Positions 46,501 through 56,092 are shown, counted from the first letter of the stretch. The stretch: DNA of 64,000 nt from Pseudomonas tohonis (GCF_012767755.2 NZ_AP023189.1:2353501-2417500); one strand, 5' to 3'. The notes: generated by a model not told the origin, from the sequence alone. Program-made: numbers and translations.

Positions 46501-49500
46501 AACCTGGTCGAGGCCGACGAACTGCTCCAGGTGGAGCTGTTCAACCCGCAGGGCGGCACCGTCGAGGCGGGGCAGGGCAGCGCCAGCACGCGCATCCTCA
46601 ACGACGACGCCAGCTTCGCCATCGCCGCCGATGCCGCGAGCCTCGCCGAAGGCAACAGCGGCGAGCGCCTGGTGAGCTTCACCGTGACCCGCAGCGGTTC
46701 GCTGTCCGGCAGCCGCGACCTGACCTGGACCCTCGGCGGCGGCCTCGACGCCAGCGACCTGGGCGCCGGCCAGGGCAGCACCGGCACCGTCAGCTTCGCC
46801 GACGGCCAGGCCACCGCCACCGTGGTCATCCGCGTCAAGGGCGACTCGCAGTACGAGGGCGACGAAGCGGTCACCGTGACCCTGTCCAACCCGCCGGCCA
46901 ACAGCAGCATCAGCACCGCCAGCGCCACCACCACCCTGACCAACGACGACGCCACCCTGAGCATCGGTGCGTTGTCGGCGGACAAGGGCGAGGGCAACAG
47001 CGGCTATGTGGACTTCACCTTCAGCGTCAGCCGTGGCGGCTACCTGAACCAGGCCAGCAGCGTGCAGTGGCGCGTCGACCCGAGCGTGGCCAACGCGGTG
47101 GACGGCGCCGACTTCTACGGCAGCCAACCGGGCGGTGTGCTGCTCGATGGCGACGGCATCCCCTACGGCACCCTGACCTTCGCCGCCGGCGAGAACAGCA
47201 AGACCATCACCGTGCGCATCGCCGCCGACAGCAAGCTGGAGGCCAACGAGGTGCTCAAGCTGGTGCTGGAGAATGCCTCCGCCGGCACCGAGATCACCAC
47301 CGGCAGCGCCACCGGCACCGTGCGCAACGACGACGCCGAGCTGAACATCACCGCCGGCACCACCAGCCGCAGCGAAGGCGACGGCGCCCATGGCACCGGC
47401 GCGCCCTTCACCTACACCGTGACCCGCACCGGCAACCTGGACCAGGCCAGCACGGTGAACTGGAGCGTCCAGCACCTGGACACCAATGCCGCCGACTTCA
47501 CCAACGGCTCGGCCTACCTGACGCCCTCCGGCACCCTGAGCTTCGCCGCTGGCGAGAGCAGCAAGACCATCACCGTCTACGCCTACGGCGACACCGGCGT
47601 GGGCAGCATCGAGGGCAACGAGCGCTTCAACCTGGTGCTCAGCGGCGCCAGCAGCGGCACCTCCATCGGCGCCAACGGCAGCTACCAGAGCACCATCGCC
47701 AACGATGACACCCGCGTCACCGTCGAGTGGGTCCAGGCCAGCCAGGCCGAGAAGGTGGCCGGCGAGAACACCACCTACACCATCACCCTGACCCGCAGCG
47801 GCGACCTGGCCAAGACCTCCACGGTCAACTGGAGCACCACCGGCCAGGACGTCTGGTCCTACAGCAACGGCCGCTGGGAATACGCGGCCGACGGGGCCGA
47901 CTTCAATGGCGGCACCCTGCCGTCGGGCAGCGTGACCTTCGCCAGCGGCGAGACCAGCAAGACCATCACCCTCACCGTGCGCGGCGACGACACGGTGGAG
48001 GACGACCAGTGGTTCAAGGTGCTGTTCAGCAATGCGGGCGGCATCGACGAGCTGGTGGCGCCGCAGACCGGCAGCCAGAACATCTACACCAGCGACACCA
48101 CGCTGCAGACCAACACCAGCGCCAGTGGCGTGTACCTGTTCGGCGAGATCCAGCGCGACGAGGCGGAGTTCTACATCCAGGACACCCCCACCACCGGGCG
48201 CACCCGCGTCGAGGGCGACACGGTGGCCGACGGCGGCAGCGCGGCCGATGGCTACATCGAACACACCTTCGCCGTGTACCGCACCGTTTCCACCTCCGGC
48301 ACCGCCTGGGTGGACTGGGCCGTGCAGACCAGCGTCAGCGGCTACACCGCCACCGACGCCAGCGACTTCTGGAACAACACCGTGCCGTCCGGCCGCGTGG
48401 AGTTCGTCGATGGGCAGTCGGTGGCCTACGTCACCATCCGCACCAAGGTGGACGACGCCGGCGAGCAGGACGAGGCCTTCCGCCTCTACCTCACCCAGGC
48501 CAGCCCGGGCAGCAGCATCCAGGGCGGCTCCAGCGCCAACCCCGGCTACGTCAACAACCACGTGGTGCTGCAGAACGACGACACCCGCTTCGACGCCAGC
48601 GTGGCGCATGTCAACGAAGGGCAGGACCTCGTCTACACCATCACCCGCAGCGGCGACCAGCGCGGCACGGATTCGGTGGACTGGTCCATCCAGCTGGGTG
48701 GCTCCGAGAGCACCAACGAGACCAACAACACCCGCAGCACCTGGTACAAGCTCGACCCCGCCGACCTGGACATGGACTGGATCCTGGCCAACAACCCGGG
48801 CCTGTCGTGGAACGCCGGCACCCGCACCCTGAGCGGCAGCTTCACCTACACCGACGGCGAGCTGACCAAGACCATCACCCTGCGCACGATCAACGACGGC
48901 CTCGCCGAGACCTGGCGCGAGGAAGCCACCCTGGTGCTGGGCAACCCGCAGAACCTGGACGGCGACATCGAGACGCCCTCCATCGGCTCCAGCGCCACGG
49001 GCCGCGTCTACGACGACGAGCCGGCCGCATTGCTGGGCGTCAGCGCCGGCAGCACCCAGGTGTTCGAGGGCAGCGCCGCCAGCACCAGCGTGACCTTCAC
49101 CATCACCCGCACCGTGCAACCCGGCGGCAGCATCGACTACGCCAGCACCGTGGCCTGGCAGATCGTCGGCAACAACATCAACTGGGGTGGCAACAACGGT
49201 GGCCAGGTGAGCGGCTATGGCGGCAACACCGTCTGGTCCAGCTCGCCCTACTACAACACCACCTACGGCGTGGTGAGCTTCGCCGCCGGCGAGACCAGCA
49301 AGCAGGTGACCGTGACCTTCGGAGGCGACACCGTGATCGAGCCGGACACCGGCCTGACCATGACCCTGCTGGACCCGCGGACCGCCTACGACAACGGGTT
49401 CATCAGCGGCAGCTACCGCGACGAGTACGGCCCCACCAACATCGACCCCGCCCAGGCCAGCGCCAGCACCACGCTGCGCAACGACGACATCCGCCTGTGG

Positions 49501-52500
49501 ATGGGCAGCTTCGGCAACACCACCCCGAGCGTCGCCGGCTACGAAGGCCAGCCGCTGAACTTCACCCTGGTCCGCTCCGGCCGCCTGGATAACGACATCA
49601 CGCTGAACTACACCCTGACCAACGGCAACACCAACAGCGCCGACTTCGTCAGCACCAGCGGCACCATCACCCTGGCCGGTGGCCAGAGCAGCTACGCCAT
49701 TTCCCTGGCCAACCTGCTCAAGCTCGACGGCAGCATCGAGAGCACCGAGGGCTTCACCCTCAACCTCAGTGCGCCGGGCGACACCACCGGGTCCACCGTG
49801 CGCTTCGGCGTCGACTCCATCGCCGCCAGCACCGCCACCAGCATGAGCGTCGGCGGCACGCTGTACGACGGCGACACCGCCTACAGCATCACCCCCACCG
49901 CCACCAGCCTGGCGGAAACCGGCGCCGGCCAGTCCGCGACCTTCTCGCTGAACGTGGTGCGCAGCGGCTACACCGGCTCCGGCACGGTGAAATGGCGCGT
50001 GGAGGGCATCGGCGGCAACCCGGCGGACGCGGCCGACTTCACCGGCGGCGTGCTGCCCAGCGGCACCCTGGGCTTCGCCGATGGCGTCAACACCGGCACC
50101 ATCACCTTCAGCGTGCGCGGCGACGGCGCGGTGGAGGCCAACGAGACCTTCCGCGTGGTGTTCTACGAGGAGACCCTCAACGGCCCGGGCGTGACCCGCA
50201 GCCTGTCGCAGAACAGCGCGACGCTGACCATCACCAACGACGACACCGGCATCAGCATCGCCGACGCCTCGATCACCGAGAGCGACGCCAACCAGGTGCT
50301 GACCTTCACCGTCACCCGTTCCGGCGTGACCAGCGGCAGCTCGTCGATGAGCTGGTCGCTGCTGCACGACAGCACCAGCGCCGCCGACTTCAGCGGCGCC
50401 ACCAGCGGCACCCTGAGCTTCGCCGCCGGCGAGACCAGCAAGACCATCAGCGTCACCGTGGTCGGTGATGTTACGCCCGAGCAGGTGGAGCAGTTCCGCA
50501 TCGTCCTGGGCAGCTTCAGCGGCGATATCAGCGACCCGATCCGCACCACCGCCACCGGCACCATCCGCAACGACGACGCCACCTTCTCCATCGCGCCGTT
50601 GCAGGGGGCGACCAGCGAGGGCCAGGCGCAGACCTTCGTCATCACCCGCAGCCACGGCACCGAGCAGAACCAGACCATCAACTGGCAGATCCTGCTCAAC
50701 GGCAGCGCCGATGCGGCGGACCTCAATGGCCAGGCGATGTCCGGCTCGGTGACCTTCGCCCCGGGCGAGCTGACCAAGACCATCAGCATCCAGTCCAGCC
50801 AGGATGCCGTGGCCGAGGTCGACGAGACCTACAGCGTGCAGATCACCCTGGGCGCCGGCACCACCGGCGACACCATCAGCCAGGGCACGGCCGAGGGCAC
50901 CATCCTCAACGACGACGCCGCCTTCAACATCAGCGCCGACCAGGTCAGCCGCGCCGAAGGGCAGGGCGGTACCACCGCCTTCACCTTCACCGTGACCCGC
51001 ACCGGCGACACCAGCGGCAGCGCCTCGGTGGCCTGGCGCCTGGGCTCGAGCGTGGCCAACGCGGCGGACTTCGGCAGCGCCGACCTGCTCGGCGACAACG
51101 CCGGCCTGCCCAGTGGCAGCCTGGTGTTCGCCGACGGCGAGTCGAGCAAGACCATCACCGTGCTGGTGAACGGCGACACCCAGGTGGAAGGCGACGAGGC
51201 CTTCAACCTGGTGCTGGGCAACGCCAGCGGCGCCCAGATCCAGGCCGGCACCGCCAGCAGCACCATCCTCAACGACGACGCCAGCATCAGCATCGCCGCC
51301 ACCGACGCCAGCAAGGCCGAAGGCAACGGCGGCATCACCGCCTTCACCTTCACCATCACCCGCAGCGGTTCGCTGGACCAGGCCAAGACCGTCGACTGGG
51401 CGGTGGTGGGCAACGGCGCGCACCCGGCCGATGGCAGCGACTTCGCCGTCGGCGTGCTGCCCTCCGGCTCGCTGGTGCTGCCGGCCGGCCAGGCCAGCGT
51501 CACCCTCACCATCAACGTGCGCGGCGACCTGCTGGCCGAAAGCGACGAAGGCTTCAGCGTGGTGCTGAGCAACCCGTCCAGCGGCCTGGTGATCGGCCAG
51601 GCCAGCGCCGACGGCCTGATCCGCGCCGACGACGTGGTGATCGACGTCGCCGCCCCGGCCGCCCAGGCGGAGGGCGATGACGGCCAGACCACCTGGTTCG
51701 ACTTCGTGCTCACCCGCAGCGGCAAGCTCAGCGGCACCGAGACCATCAACTGGAGCGTCGCCGGCATCGGCGCCAACCCGGCCTCGGCGGACGACTTCCT
51801 GACCACCAGCGGCAGCGTCACCTTCGCCGCCGGCCAGGAGCAGCTGACCATCCGCGTGCCGGTGCGCGGCGACTACAGCGGCGAGGCCAACGAGGACTTC
51901 CGCCTCAGCCTGAACAGCGCCGACGGCGTGGTCTTCACCCAGGCCACGGCGGACGCCACCATCGTCAACGACGACGTTTCGGTGACCATCGTCGCCAGCG
52001 ACGCGCGCCACGTCGAAGGCCATGACGGCCTGCAGACCGTCTACACCTTCACCGTCAGCCGCAGCGGCAACCTGGATCGCGCCACCAGCCTGGACTGGAG
52101 CCTGCAGGGCCTGGCCGATGCCGCCGACTTCCTCGGCGGCGTGCTGCCCAGCGGCAGCCTCAGCTTCGCCTCGGGCGACGCAGCCAGCCAGACCATCAGC
52201 ATCGTGGTCCTCGGCGACCGCACCCTGGAGGGCGACGAGTCCTTCCAGGTGGTGCTGGGTAACGCCTCCGCCGGCACCGACATCAAGGTGGGCAGCGCCA
52301 CCGGCACCATCGTCAGCGACGACGTGCAGTGGAACCTCGCCGTCGTCGCCACCCCGGTGGAAGGCGACAACGGCTCCACCGGCTACAGCTTCCTGGTCAC
52401 CCGCACCGGCAGCGGCCTGGCCACCAGCCTGGCCTGGAGCGTCGCCGGCAGCGGCGCCAACCCGGCCTCGGCGGATGACTTCGTCGGTGGCCAGCTACCC

Positions 52501-55500
52501 TTCGGCGAGCTGACCTTCGCCGAGGGCCAGATGAGCCAGACCGTGATCGTCTGGGTCGCCGGCGACAGCCGCCTGGAAGCGGACGAGGGCTTCACCCTCA
52601 GCCTGCAGGCGCCCGGCGACAGCCTCAGCCACACCTTCGCCAACCAGCAGGTGGAGGCGGTGATCCGCAACGATGACGACGTGTTCGCCATCGTCCCGCG
52701 CGCCGCCGAGGCCCATGAAGGCACCGCGCTGACCTTCACCGTGACCCGTACCGGCAGCACCGAAGGCACCTCCACCGTGAACTGGCGCATCGTCCACGGC
52801 GACACCGATGCCGGCGACTTCAGCGTCACCAGTGGCACCCTGACCTTCGCCGACGGCCAGAGCGAGATGGTGCTGAGCATTCCGGTGCGCAGCGACCGCG
52901 ACATGGAGCTGGACGAAGGCTTCAGCGTCGAGCTGTACCAGCCGGGTGCCGGCAGCAGCATCGACCCGGCCGGCTCCAGCGCCGCCGGGGTGATCCGCAA
53001 CGACGACGTCGACCTGACCCTGGCCAGCGTCACCGCCCAGGTGTACGAGGGCGACGCCGGTACGCCGGGCCGCCTGCACTTCACCGTGACCCGCAGCGGC
53101 GATTCCAGCGGCGAGACCCGCGTCGACTGGTCCGTGCAGGCCGGCAGCGCCAGCGCCGCCGACTTCCCGGGTGGCGTGCTGCCCAGCGGCCAGCTGGTGT
53201 TCGCCGCCGGCGAGACCCACAAGGACATCTACATCGACGTGCTGGGCGACGGCCTGGACGAGGGCGACGAGCAGTTCACCCTGCAACTGTCCAACCCCAG
53301 CGCCCATGCCGACATCGTCGGCAACGGCCAGGTCGGCACCCTCCGCAACGACGACGACAGCCTCGCCCTGAGCGCGGTGACCCGCGAAGCGGTGGAAGGC
53401 GACGACGGCCTGACCCTGTTCACCTTCCGCATCGACCGCAGCGGCAGCTCGGTGGGCGCCGCCAGCGTCGACTGGCGCGCCGCCGGCGTGGGCGCCCATG
53501 CCCTGAGCGACGCCGAGTTCGCCGCCCTCAGCGGCACCGTGCACTTCGCCGATGGCGAGACCAGCAAGACCTTCACCGTGGCCGTGCGCGGCGACGAGCT
53601 GGGCGAGGAGGACGAGGGCTTCCAGGTGTGGCTGGAGAACCCGAGCTTCGGTTCCACCATCACCACCGGCCCGGTGGAGTCGGTGGTGCTCAACGACGAC
53701 CCGGTGCTGTGGATCGCCGCCGACGCCGCCCAGGTGGTGGAAGGCAGCGACGGCCAGCAGACCGCGGTGACCTTCACCGTGACCCGTGGCGGCGACCTCT
53801 CCGGCCCGGCGAGCGTGCTCTGGGACCTGGTGCCCAGTGGCGCCAACCCGGTCAACGCCGAGGACTTCGGCGGCATCTTCCTCAGCGGCGTGGTGGCCTT
53901 CGGCGCCGGCGAAACCACCAAGACCATCACCGTCTACGTGGATGCCGACACCCTGGGCGAGCGCGACGAGACCTTCTCCGTGGTGCTCAGCGACGCCGAG
54001 GGGGCGACCATCCTCACGGGCGAGGCCAGCGTCACCATCGTCAACGACGACCGGGGCCTGAGCATCGCGGTGCTCGGCAGCGACCGCCAGGACGAGGGCA
54101 ACCAGGGCCAGGTGACCGAGTTCACCTACCGCGTCGAGCGGGTGGGCGACAGCAACGGCAGCGTCAGCGTGGATTGGGCGCTGCAGGGCGCGGGCACCTA
54201 CCCGGCCAACGCCGGCAGCTTCGTCGGTGGCGTGCTGCCGTCGGGTTCGCTGGTGTTCGCCGACGGCGAGACCTTCAAGGACATCGTCATCCGCGTGCAG
54301 GGCGACGACGTGCTCGGCCCGGACCAGGGCTTCGAGGTGGTGCTCAGCGACCCGCAGGGCATCGACCTGATCAACGACCGCGCCAGCGGCACCATCGTCA
54401 ACGACGACAACCAGTTCGCCATCCGCGTGGTGGACAGCGTGCTGGCCGAGGGCAACGGCGGGGCCACCACCATCTTCCGCTTCACCGTGACCCGCAGCGG
54501 CGACACCAGCTCGGCGGCGAACATCGACTGGTCGGTGGCCGGCAGCGGCTCGGCACCGGCGGATGCAGCCGACTTCGTCGGTGGCGTGCTGCCGGGCGGC
54601 GTGCTGCAGTTCGCCGCCGGCGAGACCAGCAAGGTGCTGGAAGTGGCGGTGTACGGCGATGACCTGGGCGAGTCCGACGAGCAGTTCACCGTGCAGCTCT
54701 CCAGCAGCGGCGGTGGCAGCAGCGTCAACCCGCTGCAGGGCAGCGCCCGCGCCACCATCCAGGGCGACGACGTGGCCCTGACCGTGCTGGCCATGGACAA
54801 CAGCCGCCTGGAAGGCGGCCCCGGCACCACCACGCCGCTGACCTACCGCATCCTGCGGGCGGGCCCGGACAACGCGGCGCTGACCCTCACCTACAGCATC
54901 GCCGGGGCGGTGGACGCCAACGACTTCAACGTACCGCTGACCGGCACCATCACCCTGGCCGCCGGTGTGTCGGAGATGGTGTTCAGCCTGCCGATCCGTG
55001 GTGATTCCCTGCGCGAGGGCGACGAGTCCTTCACCCTGACCTTCAGCCACCCGGCCATCGCCGGCGGTTCCACCAGCCTCGGCGGGACCATCCGCGACGA
55101 CGACCTGGGCCTGGGCATCAGCGGCCCGGACAGCGTGCTGGAGGGCGACGCGGGCACCAGCCTGGTGACCTACCAGGTGACCCGCAATGCCTCGGCCAGC
55201 GCCGAGACCTTCTACTGGAGCCTGCAGCCGGGCGCCGGCCAGGGCGTGGACGCCGACGACTTCGGCGGCACCTGGCCGTCCGGCAGCGTGACCTTCGCCG
55301 CCGGCAGCACCACCGCGAGCTTCAGCTTCTCGGTGAGCGGCGATCGCGCGGTGGAGGCCGATGAGCTGATGTCCATCGTCCTGCGCTCGGCCGCCAACAG
55401 CCCCTATGTGCTGATCAGCAAGGACGTCACCCTGCGCAACGACGATGTCGCCGGTGCCGGCGACGACCTGCTCACCGGCACCGCCGGCGCCGACAACCTC

Positions 55501-56088
55501 GCCGGCCTGGGCGGCAACGACCGGCTGTTCGGCGGGGCGGGCAGCGACGTGCTCGACGGCGGCGACGGCGACGACCTGCTGGTGGGCGGCAGCGGCGCGG
55601 ACGTGCTGCGCGGTGGCGCCGGTGCGGACCGCTTCCACTACACCTCGCCGGGCGACGGCATGGACGCGATCCTGGACTTCCAGGCCGGCGTCGACCACCT
55701 GACCTTCGACCCGGCGGCCTTCGGCGGGCTGGGCAACCTGACCTCGGTGTCCCAGGCCTTCACGGGGGATGTGATGGACACCCTGGCGCAGCTCGCGGCC
55801 CAGGGCAACGCCGATGTCTACCGGGTGAGCTTCGCCTCCGGGCAGTTCCAGTTCGGCACCGGCAGCAACGGCCAGCTCGACGAGCTGGAGGCGATGATCA
55901 GCGGCAGTGGCCAGCACAGTGGTTCGGCCTTCTTCCTGATCTCCAACGGCGACGTCACCCGGCTGTACTACGACGCCGACACGGCCAGCGGCACGGACGG
56001 CAGCGGCCTGGTCGCGCTGGCCGAACTGGCCAACCAGCCCGATGCGCACAACCTGCCACAGGACGTGATCCAACCCCACACGGTGTGA
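40528..56088 (+). CDS. Giant Calx-beta repeat RTX adhesin secreted by the type I system
   Basis: A 5186-residue acidic protein. Residues 1-75 are amphipathic helices ending in an Ala-rich stretch; 75-260 is a Pro/Gly-rich linker. About 39 Calx-beta-type domains of roughly 100-150 residues follow (about 261-4975). Each has an E-G near the start, F-T-V-T-R-S-G, a V-x-W strand, F-A-x-G-E-T-S-K-T-I and a closing N-D-D. Residues 4976-5037 hold RTX nonapeptides (GGAGSDVLDGGDGDD and similar). The last 150 residues carry the C-terminal secretion region (LYYDADTASG). Calx-beta repeats bind Ca2+ and give long rods. AGGAG precedes the ATG. The N-terminus does not resemble the LapA retention module, so anchoring is unclear. 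Expected role: surface attachment and biofilm formation. Confidence 0.92.
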   Translation: MAELTSAQIETLVRAVQVVTDFLTGHAPAEVTSLEQALQTMHDMLLAAGVPLQMAAALRQAVAAQANAAAAGTGAVDASAWVGAWLADAQLPAQPDAPAERHDGVQALEATRFPGQPDGSTIPGPAPFDSTYRPEITGLFGQDIDLDRPNVTFRPEQAALTGDMTGSGMLPPGVPPELAMLNLDGMGPGLLGGVSSGIGTGAASQGTSGVAGGGLGVFPNLRGDTGIGSSLAAGTNSELPAGFEPPAAPTLTGETSEPASVLSVAGAPEVLEGDDGDTLVLVFTVSRSGGTGASQVQWNLSGLDPALFGGNLPGGLLAFAEGQMSQEIRIEVPGDYLAQGDRSATVTLSGPSAGSQLGQPSASTQILDNEATVSIVATRVQVLEGDEGDQQLLTFVITRDNGRAPATVDWSASGLDAADIGGPLPSGSLVFGVGEVSKTITIPLLGDRVVEPSEVLTVTLGNPSANLIIGTASASTTVVNDDGLVSIRANQAQVTEGDSGTTTTVSFTVTRTDSQTAGSVRWSVSGVDADDIVEGIDGGILEFAAGETSRDIVLTVRGDRDVEENETLTVSLQSDQSNLRVSGGSASTQIVNDDTGVSLRGVTMDVVEGGQGQQTAITFLVTRSELLGQDLTIDWRFVRVGAHAADANDFVAGQNQLGMADGMPSGSVTFAANETQKLVTVWVKGDNLAETDETFGIVLHNPPAGVQVINGEAYGTIRTDESTYSIEALTASTTEGNGTGGVQAFVITRTGNTSGAGQVGYQIAGYGELPADVNDFAADQPMSGVVQFAAGESSKVIYVRLNGDSLIEGTESYTVALQAQDANSQIDVGAALASIDPDDQAVSISARTANVREGTSAAPVLEFVVTRTGELSLPGSVQWHVQGYGNNPVDAADFGGTLPSGTVEFAAGQSSAVIRFSPTPDSHYEPTEGLQVVISTSTPGMSVIQDRATGSLINDDARLSLDGSGLTAAEGNSDTPRQLNFTVQRQGDLTQSVSVDWRVVFGSDADSASLADFLSGTAFSGTLEFGRGVQSLVVTLPLSPDNVLEANETFQVVLSNPSAGAEISVGQATGVIRNDDVVFNLLPQADSFEGSGGTRELRYVVERSGDLAGSDSITWSLAPGALNGVDGSDFVGGVLPSGTLVFAAGVDRLEIVLHIATDSQLEGDESFVLSLGTPNPGATVGNGSINGQLLNDDQQFSIQAQASSVSEGGDGQVAQLSFVVNRSGYLGGTGSVAWRVVGEGGNPVDGADFVGGVLPGGILNFTSGATSQTITLQVAGDYHLEASEGLRVELYDPATGSSLGTATASATVTNDDTGLSIATTRSGLAEGDSGTVIHEFTVTRSGVTSGTTTVDWSLSGQVDAADFAGGVLPAGTLTFAPGETSKVIQVAVRGDRDVEGDEAFTVTLGNASGHAEIITGQAQGSVVSDDVGISIQAQQAEVAEGATGETQVLRFTVTRSGDLSGPVSVTWTASGLQADDFAPGTALNGLVQFAAGETSKVIELTLAGDAVLESDETLTLTLGNPAENPAHDQTQLLTGSASTLVRNDDVGLSMVADQASAAEGDAGQERSFTFTVTRSGDLRATSVDWKVQVGQGVDAASLADFISGQDALGANGGLPSGTLQFAEGQTAAQVTVRVSGDGHIELDETFGVSLEARDGNTELTVGSADSRIDNDDLGFSISPLAADKAEGHSGTTAFTFTVTRAGDLGSAALVDWSLAGIANAADFDASTGTLSFAAGEASKTLTVLVKGDLVVEADEAFSVNLGNARLDDGTPQNVVDGSAEGVIRNDDQGFAVVAERTTVSEGTGGSQTVIYRIVRSGELSGSATVDYAVSGANGGDASDTLGGLPSGTLTFAPGQSELTVSFELAGDSRVEGSEAFTLTLSNPSAGLVTGATATTTVQDDDTNFSISAPAAQAEGTQGAFTDITFTVTRSGLSNAAGSVQWRLKSATGLDTADFASGQDGNGNNGGLPSGTVTFAANGSDTQTITIRVRGDNLVEADELLQVELFNPQGGTVEAGQGSASTRILNDDASFAIAADAASLAEGNSGERLVSFTVTRSGSLSGSRDLTWTLGGGLDASDLGAGQGSTGTVSFADGQATATVVIRVKGDSQYEGDEAVTVTLSNPPANSSISTASATTTLTNDDATLSIGALSADKGEGNSGYVDFTFSVSRGGYLNQASSVQWRVDPSVANAVDGADFYGSQPGGVLLDGDGIPYGTLTFAAGENSKTITVRIAADSKLEANEVLKLVLENASAGTEITTGSATGTVRNDDAELNITAGTTSRSEGDGAHGTGAPFTYTVTRTGNLDQASTVNWSVQHLDTNAADFTNGSAYLTPSGTLSFAAGESSKTITVYAYGDTGVGSIEGNERFNLVLSGASSGTSIGANGSYQSTIANDDTRVTVEWVQASQAEKVAGENTTYTITLTRSGDLAKTSTVNWSTTGQDVWSYSNGRWEYAADGADFNGGTLPSGSVTFASGETSKTITLTVRGDDTVEDDQWFKVLFSNAGGIDELVAPQTGSQNIYTSDTTLQTNTSASGVYLFGEIQRDEAEFYIQDTPTTGRTRVEGDTVADGGSAADGYIEHTFAVYRTVSTSGTAWVDWAVQTSVSGYTATDASDFWNNTVPSGRVEFVDGQSVAYVTIRTKVDDAGEQDEAFRLYLTQASPGSSIQGGSSANPGYVNNHVVLQNDDTRFDASVAHVNEGQDLVYTITRSGDQRGTDSVDWSIQLGGSESTNETNNTRSTWYKLDPADLDMDWILANNPGLSWNAGTRTLSGSFTYTDGELTKTITLRTINDGLAETWREEATLVLGNPQNLDGDIETPSIGSSATGRVYDDEPAALLGVSAGSTQVFEGSAASTSVTFTITRTVQPGGSIDYASTVAWQIVGNNINWGGNNGGQVSGYGGNTVWSSSPYYNTTYGVVSFAAGETSKQVTVTFGGDTVIEPDTGLTMTLLDPRTAYDNGFISGSYRDEYGPTNIDPAQASASTTLRNDDIRLWMGSFGNTTPSVAGYEGQPLNFTLVRSGRLDNDITLNYTLTNGNTNSADFVSTSGTITLAGGQSSYAISLANLLKLDGSIESTEGFTLNLSAPGDTTGSTVRFGVDSIAASTATSMSVGGTLYDGDTAYSITPTATSLAETGAGQSATFSLNVVRSGYTGSGTVKWRVEGIGGNPADAADFTGGVLPSGTLGFADGVNTGTITFSVRGDGAVEANETFRVVFYEETLNGPGVTRSLSQNSATLTITNDDTGISIADASITESDANQVLTFTVTRSGVTSGSSSMSWSLLHDSTSAADFSGATSGTLSFAAGETSKTISVTVVGDVTPEQVEQFRIVLGSFSGDISDPIRTTATGTIRNDDATFSIAPLQGATSEGQAQTFVITRSHGTEQNQTINWQILLNGSADAADLNGQAMSGSVTFAPGELTKTISIQSSQDAVAEVDETYSVQITLGAGTTGDTISQGTAEGTILNDDAAFNISADQVSRAEGQGGTTAFTFTVTRTGDTSGSASVAWRLGSSVANAADFGSADLLGDNAGLPSGSLVFADGESSKTITVLVNGDTQVEGDEAFNLVLGNASGAQIQAGTASSTILNDDASISIAATDASKAEGNGGITAFTFTITRSGSLDQAKTVDWAVVGNGAHPADGSDFAVGVLPSGSLVLPAGQASVTLTINVRGDLLAESDEGFSVVLSNPSSGLVIGQASADGLIRADDVVIDVAAPAAQAEGDDGQTTWFDFVLTRSGKLSGTETINWSVAGIGANPASADDFLTTSGSVTFAAGQEQLTIRVPVRGDYSGEANEDFRLSLNSADGVVFTQATADATIVNDDVSVTIVASDARHVEGHDGLQTVYTFTVSRSGNLDRATSLDWSLQGLADAADFLGGVLPSGSLSFASGDAASQTISIVVLGDRTLEGDESFQVVLGNASAGTDIKVGSATGTIVSDDVQWNLAVVATPVEGDNGSTGYSFLVTRTGSGLATSLAWSVAGSGANPASADDFVGGQLPFGELTFAEGQMSQTVIVWVAGDSRLEADEGFTLSLQAPGDSLSHTFANQQVEAVIRNDDDVFAIVPRAAEAHEGTALTFTVTRTGSTEGTSTVNWRIVHGDTDAGDFSVTSGTLTFADGQSEMVLSIPVRSDRDMELDEGFSVELYQPGAGSSIDPAGSSAAGVIRNDDVDLTLASVTAQVYEGDAGTPGRLHFTVTRSGDSSGETRVDWSVQAGSASAADFPGGVLPSGQLVFAAGETHKDIYIDVLGDGLDEGDEQFTLQLSNPSAHADIVGNGQVGTLRNDDDSLALSAVTREAVEGDDGLTLFTFRIDRSGSSVGAASVDWRAAGVGAHALSDAEFAALSGTVHFADGETSKTFTVAVRGDELGEEDEGFQVWLENPSFGSTITTGPVESVVLNDDPVLWIAADAAQVVEGSDGQQTAVTFTVTRGGDLSGPASVLWDLVPSGANPVNAEDFGGIFLSGVVAFGAGETTKTITVYVDADTLGERDETFSVVLSDAEGATILTGEASVTIVNDDRGLSIAVLGSDRQDEGNQGQVTEFTYRVERVGDSNGSVSVDWALQGAGTYPANAGSFVGGVLPSGSLVFADGETFKDIVIRVQGDDVLGPDQGFEVVLSDPQGIDLINDRASGTIVNDDNQFAIRVVDSVLAEGNGGATTIFRFTVTRSGDTSSAANIDWSVAGSGSAPADAADFVGGVLPGGVLQFAAGETSKVLEVAVYGDDLGESDEQFTVQLSSSGGGSSVNPLQGSARATIQGDDVALTVLAMDNSRLEGGPGTTTPLTYRILRAGPDNAALTLTYSIAGAVDANDFNVPLTGTITLAAGVSEMVFSLPIRGDSLREGDESFTLTFSHPAIAGGSTSLGGTIRDDDLGLGISGPDSVLEGDAGTSLVTYQVTRNASASAETFYWSLQPGAGQGVDADDFGGTWPSGSVTFAAGSTTASFSFSVSGDRAVEADELMSIVLRSAANSPYVLISKDVTLRNDDVAGAGDDLLTGTAGADNLAGLGGNDRLFGGAGSDVLDGGDGDDLLVGGSGADVLRGGAGADRFHYTSPGDGMDAILDFQAGVDHLTFDPAAFGGLGNLTSVSQAFTGDVMDTLAQLAAQGNADVYRVSFASGQFQFGTGSNGQLDELEAMISGSGQHSGSAFFLISNGDVTRLYYDADTASGTDGSGLVALAELANQPDAHNLPQDVIQPHTV
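41308..55450 (+). repeat. Array of about 39 tandem Calx-beta-type coding repeats
   Basis: Counting the closing N-D-D (or variant) element of each unit gives about 39 repeats. Some are enlarged or divergent, notably around 47.7-49.9 kb, where units contain aromatic-rich inserts and lose the N-D-D end. The repeats have diverged at the DNA level rather than being exact copies, which suggests an old, stabilised array. Confidence 0.85.
55455..55640 (+). repeat. RTX nonapeptide repeats of the adhesin
   Basis: About six GGxGxDxLx-type repeats (LGGNDRLFGG, AGSDVLDGG, DGDDLLVGG, SGADVLRGG, AGADRFHY). They form a Ca2+-binding beta-roll just before the C-terminal secretion signal. Confidence 0.88.
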
Positions 56089-56092
56089 CCCG

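Noticed and set aside
41428..52023. A 3531-codon open frame on the minus strand, and a 1194-codon one at 52495-56079
   Set aside because: They lie antisense to the adhesin gene. Their composition (G, A, H, Q, V, E rich and repetitive) is the mirror of the Calx-beta coding repeats in GC-rich codons, and they lack domains and ribosome sites. The plus-strand frame has the family motifs and the secretion operon context.
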